From positions 5,332,001-5,396,000 of the forward strand of contig NZ_CP107853.1 of the NCBI RefSeq assembly GCF_036013525.1: DNA of 64,000 nucleotides, written 5' to 3'. The stretch comes from Nonomuraea sp. NBC_00507. GTDB lineage: Bacteria > Actinomycetota > Actinomycetes > Streptosporangiales > Streptosporangiaceae. The position numbers and the translations under genes were made by a program. Below the pieces are notes generated by a model. It ran no database searches and had not been told where the DNA came from. It saw only the letters and a list, made by a program, of their open reading frames with translations. Below are positions 7,070 to 17,942 of the stretch, one piece after another (the first letter of the stretch is position 1; every line of letters starts with the position of its first letter).

Positions 7070-8011
7070 TCATCCCTGACGGAAGACGATCGCGGTGCCG
7101 AGCGCCTCGCGGGCGGGCACGAAGATCTCGCCCGCGGCGGTCTCACCGACCGTCATCCCGGCCTCGCCCAGGAACCGCCCGGTGGCCGCGACGTCCCGCA
7201 CCGCCACCGCGTACGCCGCGAACCCGGGCAGCGCCACCGCACTCTCGCCCGGCAACAGCACGTCCAGCCCGGACGCGCCGACCAGAGTGATGCGAGCACC
7301 GCCGTCGCCGAGCGCGAACGTCCGCACGAGCCCGTCCCGCGATGCCGTACGTCCCACATAACGCTCATAGCGCCGCTCGGCCTCGTCCAGCTCGTCGTCG
7401 GCCACGCACAACACGCATTCGACCAGCTCGACCGCGCCATTGGGATGGTCGGCGGCCTCATGCGCGGAGGCGTTCTCCGCCAGCCCGACCCGTCCCTCCG
7501 GCACGAGCCCCGGCCCGGAGCCGTCGATCTCCAGCCACCGGACGGGATCCATCCGCACCCCGTCCGCCGTCTCGATCGGCCGCTGGGCCGCCTGCACCCC
7601 GCCGTGCCCGACGCCGCCGGCCGTCAGCCGGGCGGCGGCGCCGTCGATGCCGAGTGCGTCGAACATCAGGATGTGCACACCCTCGAAGCGCCGCAGGCAC
7701 GCTTCCAGGTTGGCAGCCGTGCCGCGGACGGCCTCCTTGAGCGCGGGCAGCCGCTCCGCGGGCGCCCGCAGCGGGATCAGCCGCGCGTCGCCGGGAACCC
7801 GCCCCGCCCCGGCGACGGTGACCAGCTCGAGGAAGCCGCCGGTGAGGTACGCGTGCGTATTGCCCACCCCGACCGGCTCGGGCGGCTCGCCCACCACCGG
7901 GTACGCGGGCCCCGGCAGCGCGAACCCCATCCGCCGGTATCGCTCGAGCGCCTGCCCCATGTCATGCACCACGTGTCCCACGTGGTGCAGCCCACGGATG
8001 TCATGTCCCAT
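7070..8011 (-). CDS. VOC-fold (glyoxalase-like) protein
   Basis: The 313-residue protein starts MGHDIRGLHHVGHVVHDM, typical of a glyoxalase/VOC beta-alpha-beta module, and has a second module near residues 195-310 (VELVECVLCVADDELDEAERRYERYVG). The N-terminal half resembles the glyoxalase_3-like family. The ATG at 8011 is preferred over an upstream ATG because GGAGG lies six bases before it. The start overlaps the end of the TetR gene by 11 nt, so the two are co-translated. The natural substrate is unknown; regulation by the partner TetR is inferred. Confidence 0.8.
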   Translation of the reverse strand: MGHDIRGLHHVGHVVHDMGQALERYRRMGFALPGPAYPVVGEPPEPVGVGNTHAYLTGGFLELVTVAGAGRVPGDARLIPLRAPAERLPALKEAVRGTAANLEACLRRFEGVHILMFDALGIDGAAARLTAGGVGHGGVQAAQRPIETADGVRMDPVRWLEIDGSGPGLVPEGRVGLAENASAHEAADHPNGAVELVECVLCVADDELDEAERRYERYVGRTASRDGLVRTFALGDGGARITLVGASGLDVLLPGESAVALPGFAAYAVAVRDVAATGRFLGEAGMTVGETAAGEIFVPAREALGTAIVFRQG

Positions 8012-8696
8012 CGCCGCCTCCATAAGCCGCGTCACGGAAGTCACGGGAGAGCCCTTCGAAGATCTCGATCACCCGCTCGGCCGCCGGCGCGCAGTCGGGC
8101 AGCGGCTCCGGCTCGAACGTCCTGCGCAACGTGTCGGCCAGGACGCCGGCCTTCTCCTCCAGGCCGAGCGTGACCTCGGCCGGCAGCAGCGGCTCGACGG
8201 CGAAGAACCCGAACACGATCGTCGGCAGCGGATAGTCCAGGTCCTCGGGCCGCAGCCCCTTCCGCAGCAACCCGTGCCGGGCGAGCACGCCCAGGTAGTC
8301 CCGCGAGGCGAGCAGCTTGGCGCCCTCGAGCGGTTTCCTGGCCGGGCTGGCGAGGAACTTGTCGAGCATCTCGGCGTCCCTGGTGAAGATCGCCCGCAGC
8401 ACCGGCCGCCGCATCGCCTCCAGGAAGAACCGGCGCATGTACCGGTGCAGCGCGATCTCGTCGGGATCCGCCCGCATGCCCGCGACGACCGCCTCCAGCA
8501 TGGCCACCGCCTCCCTGGCGCCGACCGCGAAGAACAACTGCTCGCGGGTACGCCAGTGCAGGTAGATCGTGCCCTTGCCCACCCCGGCGCGTTTGGCGAT
8601 CTCGTCGATCGTCACTCGCCGGTATCCCCAGCGCAGCAGCAGCTCCTTGGCCGCGTCGAGGATCCGGTCAGCCCGCCCGCGGTGCTCGGCATCCAC
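8001..8696 (-). CDS. TetR-family regulator
   Basis: The 231-residue regulator has an N-terminal TetR helix-turn-helix (ADRILDAAKELLLRWGYRRVTIDEIAKRAGVGKGTIYLHW in outline, residues 8-47) and an all-helical ligand domain of the TetR C-terminal type. The GTG at 8696 (V-D-A-E-H-R-G) is chosen because GAGGAGG sits five bases upstream; an ATG 17 codons earlier lacks such a site and lies inside a probable operator. The gene overlaps the following VOC gene. It probably autoregulates this two-gene operon in response to a hydrophobic small molecule. Confidence 0.88.
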   Translation of the reverse strand: MDAEHRGRADRILDAAKELLLRWGYRRVTIDEIAKRAGVGKGTIYLHWRTREQLFFAVGAREAVAMLEAVVAGMRADPDEIALHRYMRRFFLEAMRRPVLRAIFTRDAEMLDKFLASPARKPLEGAKLLASRDYLGVLARHGLLRKGLRPEDLDYPLPTIVFGFFAVEPLLPAEVTLGLEEKAGVLADTLRRTFEPEPLPDCAPAAERVIEIFEGLSRDFRDAAYGGGDGT

Positions 8697-8723
8697 AAAG
8701 GCCTCCTCGTGACTGTTGACCGA

Positions 8724-8746
8724 TGACCAATTTAGCACTCTGGTCA
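8724..8746 (-). promoter_or_regulatory. Candidate TetR operator
   Basis: TGACCA (8724-8729) and TGGTCA (8741-8746) form an inverted repeat with an 11-nt spacer just upstream of the TetR start, in an AT-rich patch. Autoregulation is inferred. Confidence 0.45.
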
Positions 8747-8792
8747 CGAGAGAGAACGCGGAGACGTCGTACCAGGTGATCTAAAGGTTGGG

Positions 8793-9272
8793 TCAGGATT
8801 CCGTGCGGAACAGCGCCCAGACGGCCTTGCCGCCGCGAGCCAGGGGGTCCCAGCCCCAGCACTGGCTGTACGTTTCGACGATGTAAAGGCCGCGCCCGTT
8901 CTCGGAGATGAAATCCGGCTCCTTGGGCCGCGGCACCTCGTCGCTGGGGTCGGCCACCGCGAGCAGCACGTGCGGCGCGACCCGCATGAGCAGCAGCTCG
9001 ATCTCCCGCCGCCCGGCCGCGTACATCGCGTACCTGACGGCGTTGGTCACCAGCTCCGACACCACGAGCGCGGCGTCGTCGCTCAGGTCGTGCAGTCCCC
9101 AGCCCTGCAGTGTGGAGCGGGTCACGTCCCTGGCGGTCTTCACAGAGTCGGCCTGAAAGGGCAACGGGCACGCGGTGGTGTACGGCTTGCCGCCGCCCGA
9201 GAGCAGATGGTCGAAGCCCACTTCGCGGGTGATCTGCAGGCAATCGGCAGTGGCCAGAGGATCCTCCACCAT
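8793..9272 (-). CDS. ATP-binding protein, anti-sigma-factor-like HATPase
   Basis: The 159-residue protein is a stand-alone GHKL/HATPase_c_2 domain. SELVTNAVRYA is the N box with its metal-ligand Asn, VADPSDEVPR is the G1-like loop, and ENGRGLYIVETYS is the G2 box. Such proteins in actinomycetes pair with DUF5753 helix-turn-helix regulators and DUF397 proteins and are related to SpoIIAB/RsbW anti-sigma kinases. GGGGAGG lies ten bases before the ATG. It is divergent from exactly such a regulator. The partner and the sigma factor, if any, are not visible here. Confidence 0.88.
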   Translation of the reverse strand: MVEDPLATADCLQITREVGFDHLLSGGGKPYTTACPLPFQADSVKTARDVTRSTLQGWGLHDLSDDAALVVSELVTNAVRYAMYAAGRREIELLLMRVAPHVLLAVADPSDEVPRPKEPDFISENGRGLYIVETYSQCWGWDPLARGGKAVWALFRTES

Positions 9273-9301
9273 GCCGCCGATACCTCCCCGTTCAGCCTTG
9301 G

Positions 9302-9331
9302 TTAGTGCATGTTTGGCCCAATATGCACTAA
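9302..9331. promoter_or_regulatory. 30-bp near-perfect palindrome in the divergent promoter region
   Basis: The left arm starts TTAGTGCAT (9302-9310) and the right arm ends ATGCACTAA (9323-9331). Across 15-bp half sites, 13 positions are complementary. It lies 30-60 bases upstream of the ATP-binding gene and is much more AT-rich than its surroundings. This is a strong operator candidate for the neighbouring helix-turn-helix protein. Confidence 0.65.
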
Positions 9332-9371
9332 GCCATCATGGGTCACGACCGCTGCGGCTGCAAGACCCAAA

Positions 9372-9381
9372 TGCACGTGCA
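9372..9381. promoter_or_regulatory. TGCACGTGCA palindrome, possible second operator
   Basis: A perfect 10-bp palindrome shares the TGCAC core with the 30-bp palindrome; TGTGCA follows about ten bases later. Confidence 0.4.
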
Positions 9382-9505
9382 GCTGCAATGTGCAATAGCA
9401 AACACCGTTTTTGGGCATAGATCCCGGAATCGGACACGAGGTTGAGACCTTGTCATTCAAGGCGATGTGGTGTCACTGTGTGTGCGGACCTTGATAGGAG
9501 GCAAA

Positions 9506-10372
9506 GTGACGCAGAACCAGCCGGGTTCCGGGCCGACGGCGCTGCGCATCCTCCTGGGCTCCCAGCTGCGCAAGCTCAGGGAAGCGAAGAACGTCACTCG
9601 TGAGGAGGCCGGCCACCTCATCCGTGGCTCGGAATCCAAGATCAGCCGCATGGAGCTGGGCCGAGTGGGGTTCAAAGAACGCGACGTGGCCGACCTGCTG
9701 ACTCTGTACGGGGTCGTGGACCAGCAGGCCCGCTCCGCCGTGCTCGACCTGGTCGCCACCGCCAACGAGCCGGGTTGGTGGCACCGGTTCAACGATGTCC
9801 TGCCCACGTGGTTCCAGGCGTACGTCGGCCTCGAAGAGGCGGCCGCCAGGATCAGGACCTACGAAGTCCAGTTCGTGCCGGGACTGTTGCAGACCAAAGA
9901 GTACGCAAGGGCTGTGGTGACCGCCGGTGCGGCGGGCATTGGGGCTGAGGAGATCGCCAGGAGGGTCGATCTCCGGCTGGAGCGCCAGAGGATCTTGGAC
10001 AAGCCGGACGGGCCGGTCTTCTGGGCGGTGATCGACGAGGCCGCGCTCCGGCGGCCGATCGGCGGAACCGAGGTGATGAGGGCCCAGCTGGAGCACCTCA
10101 TCGACCTCATGCGCCAGCAGAACATCACGATCCAGATCATGCCGTTCAGTTTCGGCGGTCACAGTGCCGAGGGCGGGGCGTTCAGCATCTTGCGCTTCCC
10201 CGATCCCGACCTGCCCGACGTCGTGTACGTCGAGCAGCTCGCCAGCGCGCTCTACCTGGACAAGCGTGAGGATGTGGACCGATACACCGAGGTGATGGAG
10301 CGGCTGTGTGCCGTGAGCACCACCCCCGATGAGACGATCGAGCTACTGCGGACGATCTCGGAGGAGTTCTGA
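9506..10372 (+). CDS. XRE-type regulator with DUF5753 domain
   Basis: The 288-residue protein has an N-terminal helix-turn-helix (GSQLRKLREAKNVTREEAGHLIRGSESKISRMELG in outline, residues 12-50) and a C-terminal DUF5753 domain (about 105-285). That domain is marked by YVGLEEAAARIRTYE, VPGLLQTKEYARAV, FWAVIDEAALRRPIGG and VYVEQL. The GTG at 9506 is set by TAGGAGG four bases upstream. The length is normal for the family, which includes developmental and antibiotic regulators of Streptomyces. The expected DUF397 partner is missing directly downstream; the divergent ATP-binding gene completes the rest of the module. Confidence 0.92.
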   Translation: MTQNQPGSGPTALRILLGSQLRKLREAKNVTREEAGHLIRGSESKISRMELGRVGFKERDVADLLTLYGVVDQQARSAVLDLVATANEPGWWHRFNDVLPTWFQAYVGLEEAAARIRTYEVQFVPGLLQTKEYARAVVTAGAAGIGAEEIARRVDLRLERQRILDKPDGPVFWAVIDEAALRRPIGGTEVMRAQLEHLIDLMRQQNITIQIMPFSFGGHSAEGGAFSILRFPDPDLPDVVYVEQLASALYLDKREDVDRYTEVMERLCAVSTTPDETIELLRTISEEF

Positions 10373-10540
10373 CGGCGGCGGGCGTCGTTGTTGGGTGTGC
10401 ATCTGCCCTAGACTGGACCATCGGCGTTGGATGCGGCCGTGGCAGAGCATGCCCCAACACCGCACATGTGGGCGCGGCGCGTGGGCCGTACCGATGGACG
10501 CGCCCGCGATCACTCGTAGCTTGATCAAGGAGACCATTCC

Positions 10541-11917
10541 GTGAAGACCGCTGTCGAGGAGCTCAGCCCCACGCGGGTCAAGCTCACTGTCGAGGTGCCG
10601 TTCGACGAGCTGCGCCCGAGCATGGATGCGGCATACAAGAAGGTCGCGCAGCAGGTGCGCGTCCCCGGGTTCCGGCCTGGCAAGGTTCCGGCCCGCATCA
10701 TCGAGCAGCGCTTCGGCCGGGCGGTAGTGCTGGAGGAGACCCTCAACGACGCGGTGCCCAAGCTGTACGGCCAGGCCGTCGACGAGGTCGACGTCTTCCC
10801 CGTCAGCCAGCCCGACATCGAGGTCACGAAGATCGAAGACGGTGAGCAGATCGAGTTCACCGCCGAGGTCGACATCCGGCCCAACTTCGAGGTGCCCGAC
10901 TACGCCGGCATCGAGATCACGGTCGACTCCGCCGAGGTTTCCGACGAGGACGTCGACACGCAGCTCGACGCGCTGCGCCAGCGCTTCGCGACGCTGACCG
11001 GCGTCGAGCGCCCGGCCGCCAATGGCGACTTCGTCGTCATGGACCTGCGCGCCGAGATCGACGGCACGAACATCGAGGAGCAGCAGGCCAGCGAGGTCTC
11101 CTACGAGGTCGGCGCCGGCTCCGTGCTGCAGGGCCTCGACACCGCGCTCGAGGGCATGTCCGCAGGCGAGGAGAAGAGCTTCAAGACCGAGCTGGTCGGA
11201 GGCGAGAACGCCGGCGAGGAAGCCGACGTGATCATCACCGTCAAGTCGGTCAAGGAGAAGGTCCTGCCGGAGCTGGACGACGAGTTCGCCCAGCTGGCCA
11301 GCGAGTTCGACACGCTCGACGAGCTCAAGGCCAGCATCCGCGAGCAGGCCCGCCGCAACAAGCTCATCGACCAGGTCGTGCAGGCCCGGGAGAAGTCGCT
11401 CGACGCGCTGCTCGAGCAGATCGACATCCCGCTGCCGGACAGCGCGCTCAAGGCCGAGGTCGACGCCCGCAAGCACAACCTCGACCACCAGGTGGCCGAG
11501 AGCGGCCTGAGCCGCGACGCCTTCTTCCGCCTCTACCAGACGACGGAAGAGGAGCGCTTCGACGAGTTCGAGAAGAACTCCGCCCGCGCGCTCAAGGTCG
11601 GCTTCGTGCTCGACAAGATCGTCAAGGCTGAGGAGCTGGGCGTCTCCGAGCAGGAGCTGACCAACTTCGTGGTGCGCCGCGCCATGGAGATGGGCGTCCA
11701 GCCCAACGAGCTGGCCAAGCACCTGGCCGACAACGACCAGCTCACGCTGGCCATGGTCGAGATCGTCCGCGACAAGGCCAAGTCCGTGATCGGCGACGCC
11801 GCCAAGATCGTGGACACCGAGGGCAACGACGTCGACCTCAAGGCGATCTACACCGAGATCAACGGTGAAGAGCCTGCTCAGGAAGAGGCCGAGGCCGAGG
11901 ACAAGCCCGAGGCGTAA
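10541..11917 (+). CDS. tig: Trigger factor
   Basis: The 458-residue ribosome-associated chaperone and peptidyl-prolyl isomerase has the usual three parts. The N-terminal ribosome-binding domain contains the signature GFRPGKVP near residue 45, a FKBP-type PPIase domain spans about 155-245 (NGDFVVMDLRAEIDG to VITVKSVKEK), and a helical chaperone domain follows. The acidic C-terminal tail (EEAEAEDKPEA) is common in actinobacteria. The GTG start has AAGGAGA upstream. The clp genes follow after 555 nt, as in most bacteria. Confidence 0.97.
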   Translation: MKTAVEELSPTRVKLTVEVPFDELRPSMDAAYKKVAQQVRVPGFRPGKVPARIIEQRFGRAVVLEETLNDAVPKLYGQAVDEVDVFPVSQPDIEVTKIEDGEQIEFTAEVDIRPNFEVPDYAGIEITVDSAEVSDEDVDTQLDALRQRFATLTGVERPAANGDFVVMDLRAEIDGTNIEEQQASEVSYEVGAGSVLQGLDTALEGMSAGEEKSFKTELVGGENAGEEADVIITVKSVKEKVLPELDDEFAQLASEFDTLDELKASIREQARRNKLIDQVVQAREKSLDALLEQIDIPLPDSALKAEVDARKHNLDHQVAESGLSRDAFFRLYQTTEEERFDEFEKNSARALKVGFVLDKIVKAEELGVSEQELTNFVVRRAMEMGVQPNELAKHLADNDQLTLAMVEIVRDKAKSVIGDAAKIVDTEGNDVDLKAIYTEINGEEPAQEEAEAEDKPEA

Positions 11918-11942
11918 GCTCCCGCCCTTCGCTGGGCAACAC

Positions 11943-11975
11943 GAAGCCCCTGGATCGAATCGGTCCGGGGGCTTC
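11943..11975 (+). terminator. Hairpin terminator after tig
   Basis: GAAGCCCC (11943-11950) pairs with GGGGCTTC (11968-11975), with inner GGA/TCC pairs possible; no T tract. Confidence 0.65.
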
Positions 11976-11984
11976 GACGTTCCG

Positions 11985-12069
11985 GCGCCCCCCGCCACCG
12001 CTACGGGGGATGCTTCCGCCCTTTCCCGCGCCCCCGCCACCGCTGCGGGCGATGCTTCCGCCCCTTCCG
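11985..12069. repeat. Two ~43-nt tandem repeats in the tig-clpP1 gap
   Basis: Copies at about 11985-12027 and 12028-12069 share GCGCCCCCGCCACCGCT and GATGCTTCCGCC. They lie in a 555-nt stretch (11918-12472) where I see no convincing gene; the frames through it have no recognisable domain. Confidence 0.65.
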
Positions 12070-12472
12070 CGCCCGCACACGACCCGCGGGCACCGTGGCT
12101 GCCAGGGACGGCCCGGCCGCCAGGCGAGGCCGTCGCGCTGCGGGGACGCCGCCGGCGCGGTCGGCCTGCCGTCGACAGGTCGTCGTGGCTACGGGACGTC
12201 TCCCAGGCGACGCTGGGGGCGCTCAGAAGGCCCATGAGGAGCGCCAAGGGCGCGAGGCCCTCCTCGACCGGCCACCGCCTCCTGGTCGGCGAGGACCGCC
12301 GTCTGAGGGCTGCCAGGGGTGGGCTCCGGCTGGATGGCCCGGACACCCGGGCGCAAGGCCCCGAACATGCGCCGTCAGCGAACAGTACGGGGGACCGGGC
12401 ATGACCTGTGGGCGGCGCGCGTTAAGGTCACAAGCAAAGCCAATCGATTACGACGCATCGGAAGGTGACGCT

Positions 12473-13105
12473 GTGACCAGCCCGCCGACCTTCTATCAGC
12501 CTGAGTCTCGAGGCCGTGAGAACGGCTCCGCCTTCCGGCTTGAAGACCAGCTTTACCAGCGCCTGCTGAGGGAGCGCATCATCGTGCTCGGGCAGGAGGT
12601 CAACGACGAGATCGCCAACCGCATCTGCGCCGAGCTGCTGCTCCTTGCGGCCGACGACCCAGAGCGCGACATCACGCTCTACATCAACTCGCCGGGGGGC
12701 TCGGTGAGTGCAGGCATGGCGATTTACGACATGATGGAATACGTGCCGAACGACGTATCGACGGTTGTGATGGGCATGGCGGCCTCGATGGGGCAGTTCC
12801 TGCTCACCGCCGGGGCCAGGGGCAAGCGCTTCGGCCTGCCGCACGCCCGTGTCATGATGCACCAGCCGTCCGGCGGCATCGGCGGCACCGCTGCCGACAT
12901 CGCCATCCAGGCCGAGCAGATGCTCTACGTGAAGAAGACGCTGGCGGAGCGGATCGCCTTCCACACGGGGCAGCCGCTGGACCAGATCGAGGCCGACTCC
13001 GACCGGGACCGCTGGTTCACGGCCGAAGAAGCCAAGGACTACGGCTTCATCGACCACGTCGTCCGTAGCGCACGACAGGTGCCCTCACAGGGCCCGGTTT
13101 CCTAG
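12473..13105 (+). CDS. clpP1: ATP-dependent Clp protease proteolytic subunit 1
   Basis: The 210-residue serine peptidase forms the Clp barrel with ClpP2. The catalytic Ser is in [11 protein letters not shown], the His in [10 protein letters not shown], and the Asp follows in the [10 protein letters not shown] region. [13 protein letters not shown] is the substrate/oxyanion strand. The GTG start giving [14 protein letters not shown] is chosen because the long upstream frame is not conserved. It is 11 nt from clpP2 and clearly in the same operon. Confidence 0.95.
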   Translation: MTSPPTFYQPESRGRENGSAFRLEDQLYQRLLRERIIVLGQEVNDEIANRICAELLLLAADDPERDITLYINSPGGSVSAGMAIYDMMEYVPNDVSTVVMGMAASMGQFLLTAGARGKRFGLPHARVMMHQPSGGIGGTAADIAIQAEQMLYVKKTLAERIAFHTGQPLDQIEADSDRDRWFTAEEAKDYGFIDHVVRSARQVPSQGPVS

Positions 13106-13116
13106 GGGGAGCTGAC

Positions 13117-13740
13117 ATGAACATCGAGAGCCGTTACGTTCTCCCCTCCTTCGTCGAGCGCACGTCATACGGCGTGAAGGAGATGAACCCGTACAACAAG
13201 CTCTTCGAGGACCGCATCATCTTCCTCGGAGTGCAGATCGACGACGCGTCGGCCAACGACGTGATGGCCCAGCTGCTGACGCTGGAGTCGCTCGATCCCG
13301 ACCGTGACATCAGCATCTACATCAACTCGCCCGGCGGCTCCTTCACGGCCATGACGGCGATCTACGACACGATGCAGTTCGTCCGGCCGGAGATTCAGAC
13401 CGTCTGCCTCGGCCAGGCCGCCTCCGCGGCGGCCGTGCTGCTGTCCGGCGGCACCCCGGGCAAGCGGTTCGCGCTGCCCAACGCCCGGGTGCTGATCCAC
13501 CAGCCGTCCACCGAGGGCGGTGGCCAGGGCAGCGACATCGAGATCCAGGCCAGGGAGATCCTGCGCATGCGGACTCTCCTGGAGGACATCGTGGCCCAGC
13601 ACACGGGCAAGACCTCCGCCGAAGTCCGCAAGGACATCGAACGCGACAAAATTCTCAACGCGGACGAGGCAAAGGCGTATGGTCTGATCGATGACATCAT
13701 CCCGTCCAGGAAGAAACGAGCTCAGGCCGTAGCTTCCTAG
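13117..13740 (+). CDS. clpP2: ATP-dependent Clp protease proteolytic subunit 2
   Basis: The 207-residue second ClpP paralogue has its Ser in [14 protein letters not shown] and its His in [13 protein letters not shown], with [18 protein letters not shown] before them. In actinobacteria ClpP1 and ClpP2 form mixed tetradecamers, and ClpP2 contacts the ATPase ClpX or ClpC. AGGGGGAGCT precedes the ATG. A hairpin follows, then clpX. Confidence 0.95.
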   Translation: MNIESRYVLPSFVERTSYGVKEMNPYNKLFEDRIIFLGVQIDDASANDVMAQLLTLESLDPDRDISIYINSPGGSFTAMTAIYDTMQFVRPEIQTVCLGQAASAAAVLLSGGTPGKRFALPNARVLIHQPSTEGGGQGSDIEIQAREILRMRTLLEDIVAQHTGKTSAEVRKDIERDKILNADEAKAYGLIDDIIPSRKKRAQAVAS

Positions 13741-13751
13741 ACGAGACGTGA

Positions 13752-13790
13752 CGCACCGGAGCGCTGCCCAATAGGGCACGTTCCGGTGCG
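13752..13790 (+). terminator. Hairpin between clpP2 and clpX
   Basis: CGCACCGGA (13752-13760) pairs with TCCGGTGCG (13782-13790), and GCCC/GGGC forms the upper stem. It may lower read-through into clpX. Confidence 0.6.
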
Positions 13791-13924
13791 ACTCGCCGCT
13801 AGGGGGCTCACTGAGGGCCCAGAAGACGGTAACGTCGAAACCTGAGCGGTTCGGCCAAGTCCGGAGGATGTCCGGAGACACTGCTCGCAAGGGCAGGGCG
13901 GTCCCACGCAAAGGAGTATCTGGG

Positions 13925-15208
<1,284 letters not shown>

Positions 15209-15228
15209 GCCGTCCTCCCCGCGCACCG

Positions 15229-15262
15229 AGCGCCCCGTGGCAGTCCGCCACGCGGGCGCTTT
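15229..15262 (+). terminator. Terminator after clpX
   Basis: AGCGCCC-CGTGGC (15229-15241) pairs with GCCACG-GGGCGCT (15247-15260), with one bulged base, then TTT. Confidence 0.75.
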
Positions 15263-15310
15263 CGGCGTATTGGGCCCTCTTCACCTCAGGGTGGGCCGTC
15301 ATACGCCATG

Positions 15311-15346
15311 CCCCCAGTGCCCCGCCTTCGGGGCTTGGGGCCTTTT
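15311..15346 (+). terminator. Second hairpin with T tract upstream of valS
   Basis: CCCC, then GCCCCG, loop CCTT, then CGGGGC and GGGG, are followed by TTTT at 15343-15346. No T-box motif is visible, so a terminator for clpX read-through is the simplest reading. Confidence 0.5.
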
Positions 15347-15363
15347 CCGCTCGTACGTCTCCC

Positions 15364-15369
15364 TAGAAT
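15364..15369 (+). promoter_or_regulatory. -10 box for leaderless valS
   Basis: TAGAAT ends 8 nt before the GTG at 15378; no ribosome-binding site is seen. Confidence 0.55.
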
Positions 15370-15377
15370 TGGTCACT

Positions 15378-17942
15378 GTGACAACGCCAGAGCTGCCTAC
15401 GCAATACACACCGGCCGACGTCGAGACCCGGAGCTATGACCGCTGGGTATCCGAAGGCTACTTCGGCGCCGATCCGGGCAGCTCGGGCGAGCCATACAGC
15501 ATCGTCCTGCCGCCGCCCAACGTCACGGGCGTCCTGCACATCGGGCACGCACTCGACCACTCCATCCAGGACGCGCTCACGCGCCGCGCCCGCATGCAGG
15601 GGCGCGAGACGCTCTGGCTGCCCGGCATGGACCACGCGGGCATCGCTACACAAAACGTCGTCGAGCGTGAGCTGGCCAAGGAGGGGCTGTCGCGGCACGA
15701 CCTGGGACGCGAGGCGTTCGTTGAGCGGGTCTGGCAGTGGAAAGAGGAGTCCGGTGGCCGGATCCTCGGCCAGATGCGCAAGCTGGGCGACGGCGTCGAC
15801 TGGTCACGCGAGCGCTTCACCATGGACACGGGTCTGTCGCGTGCGGTGCAGACGATCTTCAAGAGGCTCTTCGACGACGGGCTGATCTACCGCGCCGAGC
15901 GCATCATCAACTGGTGCCCGCGCTGCCTCACCGCGCTGTCCGACATCGAGGTCGAGCACAGCGAGGACGAGGGCGAGCTGGTCTCGATCCGCTACTCCGA
16001 CGAGATCGTCGTGGCCACCACACGAGCCGAGACCATGCTCGGCGACACCGCCGTGGCCGTTCACCCCTCGGACGAGCGTTACGCCCACCTGATCGGCACG
16101 ATGGTCGAGCTGCCGCTCACCGGTCGCATGATCCCCGTGGTCGGCGACGAGCACGTCGATCCGGCCTTCGGCACCGGCGCGGTCAAGGTCACCCCCGCCC
16201 ACGACCCCAACGACTTCGAGATCGGACGGCGTCATTCCCTGCCGTCGCTGACCGTCATGGACGAGCGCGGCGTGATCACCGCGCACGGGCCGTTCCAGGG
16301 GCTCGATCGCTTCGAGGCCCGGCCGGCCGTCGTCGCCGCGCTGCGCGCGGACGGCAGGATCGTCGCCGAGAAGCGCCCCTACGTGCACTCGGTCGGCCAC
16401 TGCTCGCGCTGCAAGACCGTCGTCGAGCCGCGGCTGTCGCTGCAGTGGTTCGTCAACGTCGGGCCTCTGGCGAAGGCGGCCGGTGACGCGGTTCGCGACG
16501 GGCGCACCCGCATTCACCCGCCGGAGCTGGCCAAGCGTTACTTCGACTGGGTCGACGACATGCACGATTGGTGCATCTCCCGCCAGCTGTGGTGGGGGCA
16601 CCGCATCCCGGTCTGGTACGGGCCCGAGGGCGATGTCGTGTGCGTGGGCCCCGACGAGGAGCCGCCCGCCGGCTACACGCAGGACTCCGACGTCCTGGAC
16701 ACCTGGTTCTCCTCCGCGCTGTGGCCGTTCTCGACGATGGGCTGGCCGGACGCCACGCCGGAGCTGGCCCGCTTCTACCCGACGTCCGTGCTCGTCACCG
16801 GCTACGACATCCTGTTCTTCTGGGTGGCCCGGATGATGATGTTCGGGCTCTACGCCATGGATGGCGAGCCGCCGTTCCGCGTCGTGGCGCTGCACGGAAT
16901 GGTCCGCGACCAATACGGCAAGAAGATGTCCAAGTCGTTCGGCAACGTGGTCGACCCGCTCGACTGGATCGAGCGCTTCGGCGCCGACGCCACCCGCTTC
17001 ACGCTGCTGCGTGGTGCCAATCCCGGCGCCGACGTCGCGGTGAGCGAGGAGTGGGCGGCCGGCTCACGCAACTTCTGCAACAAGATCTGGAACGCCACCA
17101 GGTTCGCGCTCATGAACGGCGCCGCTGTGGGGTCGCTCGACGGCGCCGACCTGACCGCGGCCGACCGGTGGATCCTGTCGCGCCTGCAGACCGTGGTGAC
17201 GGCCGCGGACGCCGCCTTCGAGGACTATGAATTCGCCAAGGCGGCCGACCTGCTCTACCACTTCGCGTGGGACGAGGTCTGCGACTGGTACCTGGAGCTG
17301 GCCAAGATCCAGCTCGGTGAGGGGCTCGACCACACGCGGCTGGTGCTCGGCCACGTGTTCGACGCGTTGCTGCGGCTGCTTCATCCGCTGGTGCCGTTCG
17401 TGTCCGAGGAGCTGTGGCGGGCCGTCACGGGCGGCGAGTCGATCGTCGTGGCGCCGTGGCCGGTTGCCGACTCCCGCTACGCGGACGCCGCCGCCGAGGC
17501 GGAGATCGATGCGCTGCAGGAGCTGGTGACCGAGGTGCGCAGGTTCCGCTCGGATCAGGGCCTCAAGCCGGGCCAGAAGGTGGCCGCCCGGCTCGGGCTC
17601 GCCGGCACGCCGCTGGCGGATCAGGAGACGGCGGTCCGCGCGTTGCTGCGCCTGACGCAGCCGACGGAGTCGTTCAGCGCCACAGCGCGGCTCTCGGTGG
17701 GCGACGTGACGGTGGAAATCGACACCGCCGGCGCCATCGACGTCGTCGCCGAGCGCAAGCGGCTGGAGAAGGACTTGGCCGCCGCGCGCAAGGAGGCCGC
17801 ACAGGTGGCCGCCAAGCTGGGCAACGAGCAGTTCATGGCCAAGGCGCCGGACGACGTGGTGGCCAAGGTCAGAAGCCGGGCCGAGCAGGCATCCGCCGAC
17901 ATCGCGCGGCTGGAGGCACAGCTCGCCGGGCTCGGTGTTTGA
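15378..17942 (+). CDS. valS: Valyl-tRNA synthetase
   Basis: The 854-residue class Ia synthetase joins valine to tRNA-Val. The HIGH motif is HIGHALDHS near residue 55, and KKMSKSFGN near residue 516 is the KMSKS loop. Between them lies the editing domain that hydrolyses Thr-tRNA-Val, and the C-terminus ends in the arm coiled coil ([20 protein letters not shown]). [12 protein letters not shown] and [11 protein letters not shown] are zinc-ribbon remnants. The GTG follows a -10 box by 8 nt, consistent with a leaderless message. The next gene is the rRNA operon. Confidence 0.97.
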   Translation: MTTPELPTQYTPADVETRSYDRWVSEGYFGADPGSSGEPYSIVLPPPNVTGVLHIGHALDHSIQDALTRRARMQGRETLWLPGMDHAGIATQNVVERELAKEGLSRHDLGREAFVERVWQWKEESGGRILGQMRKLGDGVDWSRERFTMDTGLSRAVQTIFKRLFDDGLIYRAERIINWCPRCLTALSDIEVEHSEDEGELVSIRYSDEIVVATTRAETMLGDTAVAVHPSDERYAHLIGTMVELPLTGRMIPVVGDEHVDPAFGTGAVKVTPAHDPNDFEIGRRHSLPSLTVMDERGVITAHGPFQGLDRFEARPAVVAALRADGRIVAEKRPYVHSVGHCSRCKTVVEPRLSLQWFVNVGPLAKAAGDAVRDGRTRIHPPELAKRYFDWVDDMHDWCISRQLWWGHRIPVWYGPEGDVVCVGPDEEPPAGYTQDSDVLDTWFSSALWPFSTMGWPDATPELARFYPTSVLVTGYDILFFWVARMMMFGLYAMDGEPPFRVVALHGMVRDQYGKKMSKSFGNVVDPLDWIERFGADATRFTLLRGANPGADVAVSEEWAAGSRNFCNKIWNATRFALMNGAAVGSLDGADLTAADRWILSRLQTVVTAADAAFEDYEFAKAADLLYHFAWDEVCDWYLELAKIQLGEGLDHTRLVLGHVFDALLRLLHPLVPFVSEELWRAVTGGESIVVAPWPVADSRYADAAAEAEIDALQELVTEVRRFRSDQGLKPGQKVAARLGLAGTPLADQETAVRALLRLTQPTESFSATARLSVGDVTVEIDTAGAIDVVAERKRLEKDLAAARKEAAQVAAKLGNEQFMAKAPDDVVAKVRSRAEQASADIARLEAQLAGLGV

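Noticed and set aside
7342..7740. Plus-strand Arg/Pro-rich frame across the VOC gene
   Set aside because: Shadow frame with no domain; the minus-strand VOC modules explain the region.
15209..15377. T-box leader before valS
   Set aside because: No T-box bulge or specifier structure is visible, and valS seems to be leaderless; the hairpins are better read as terminators.
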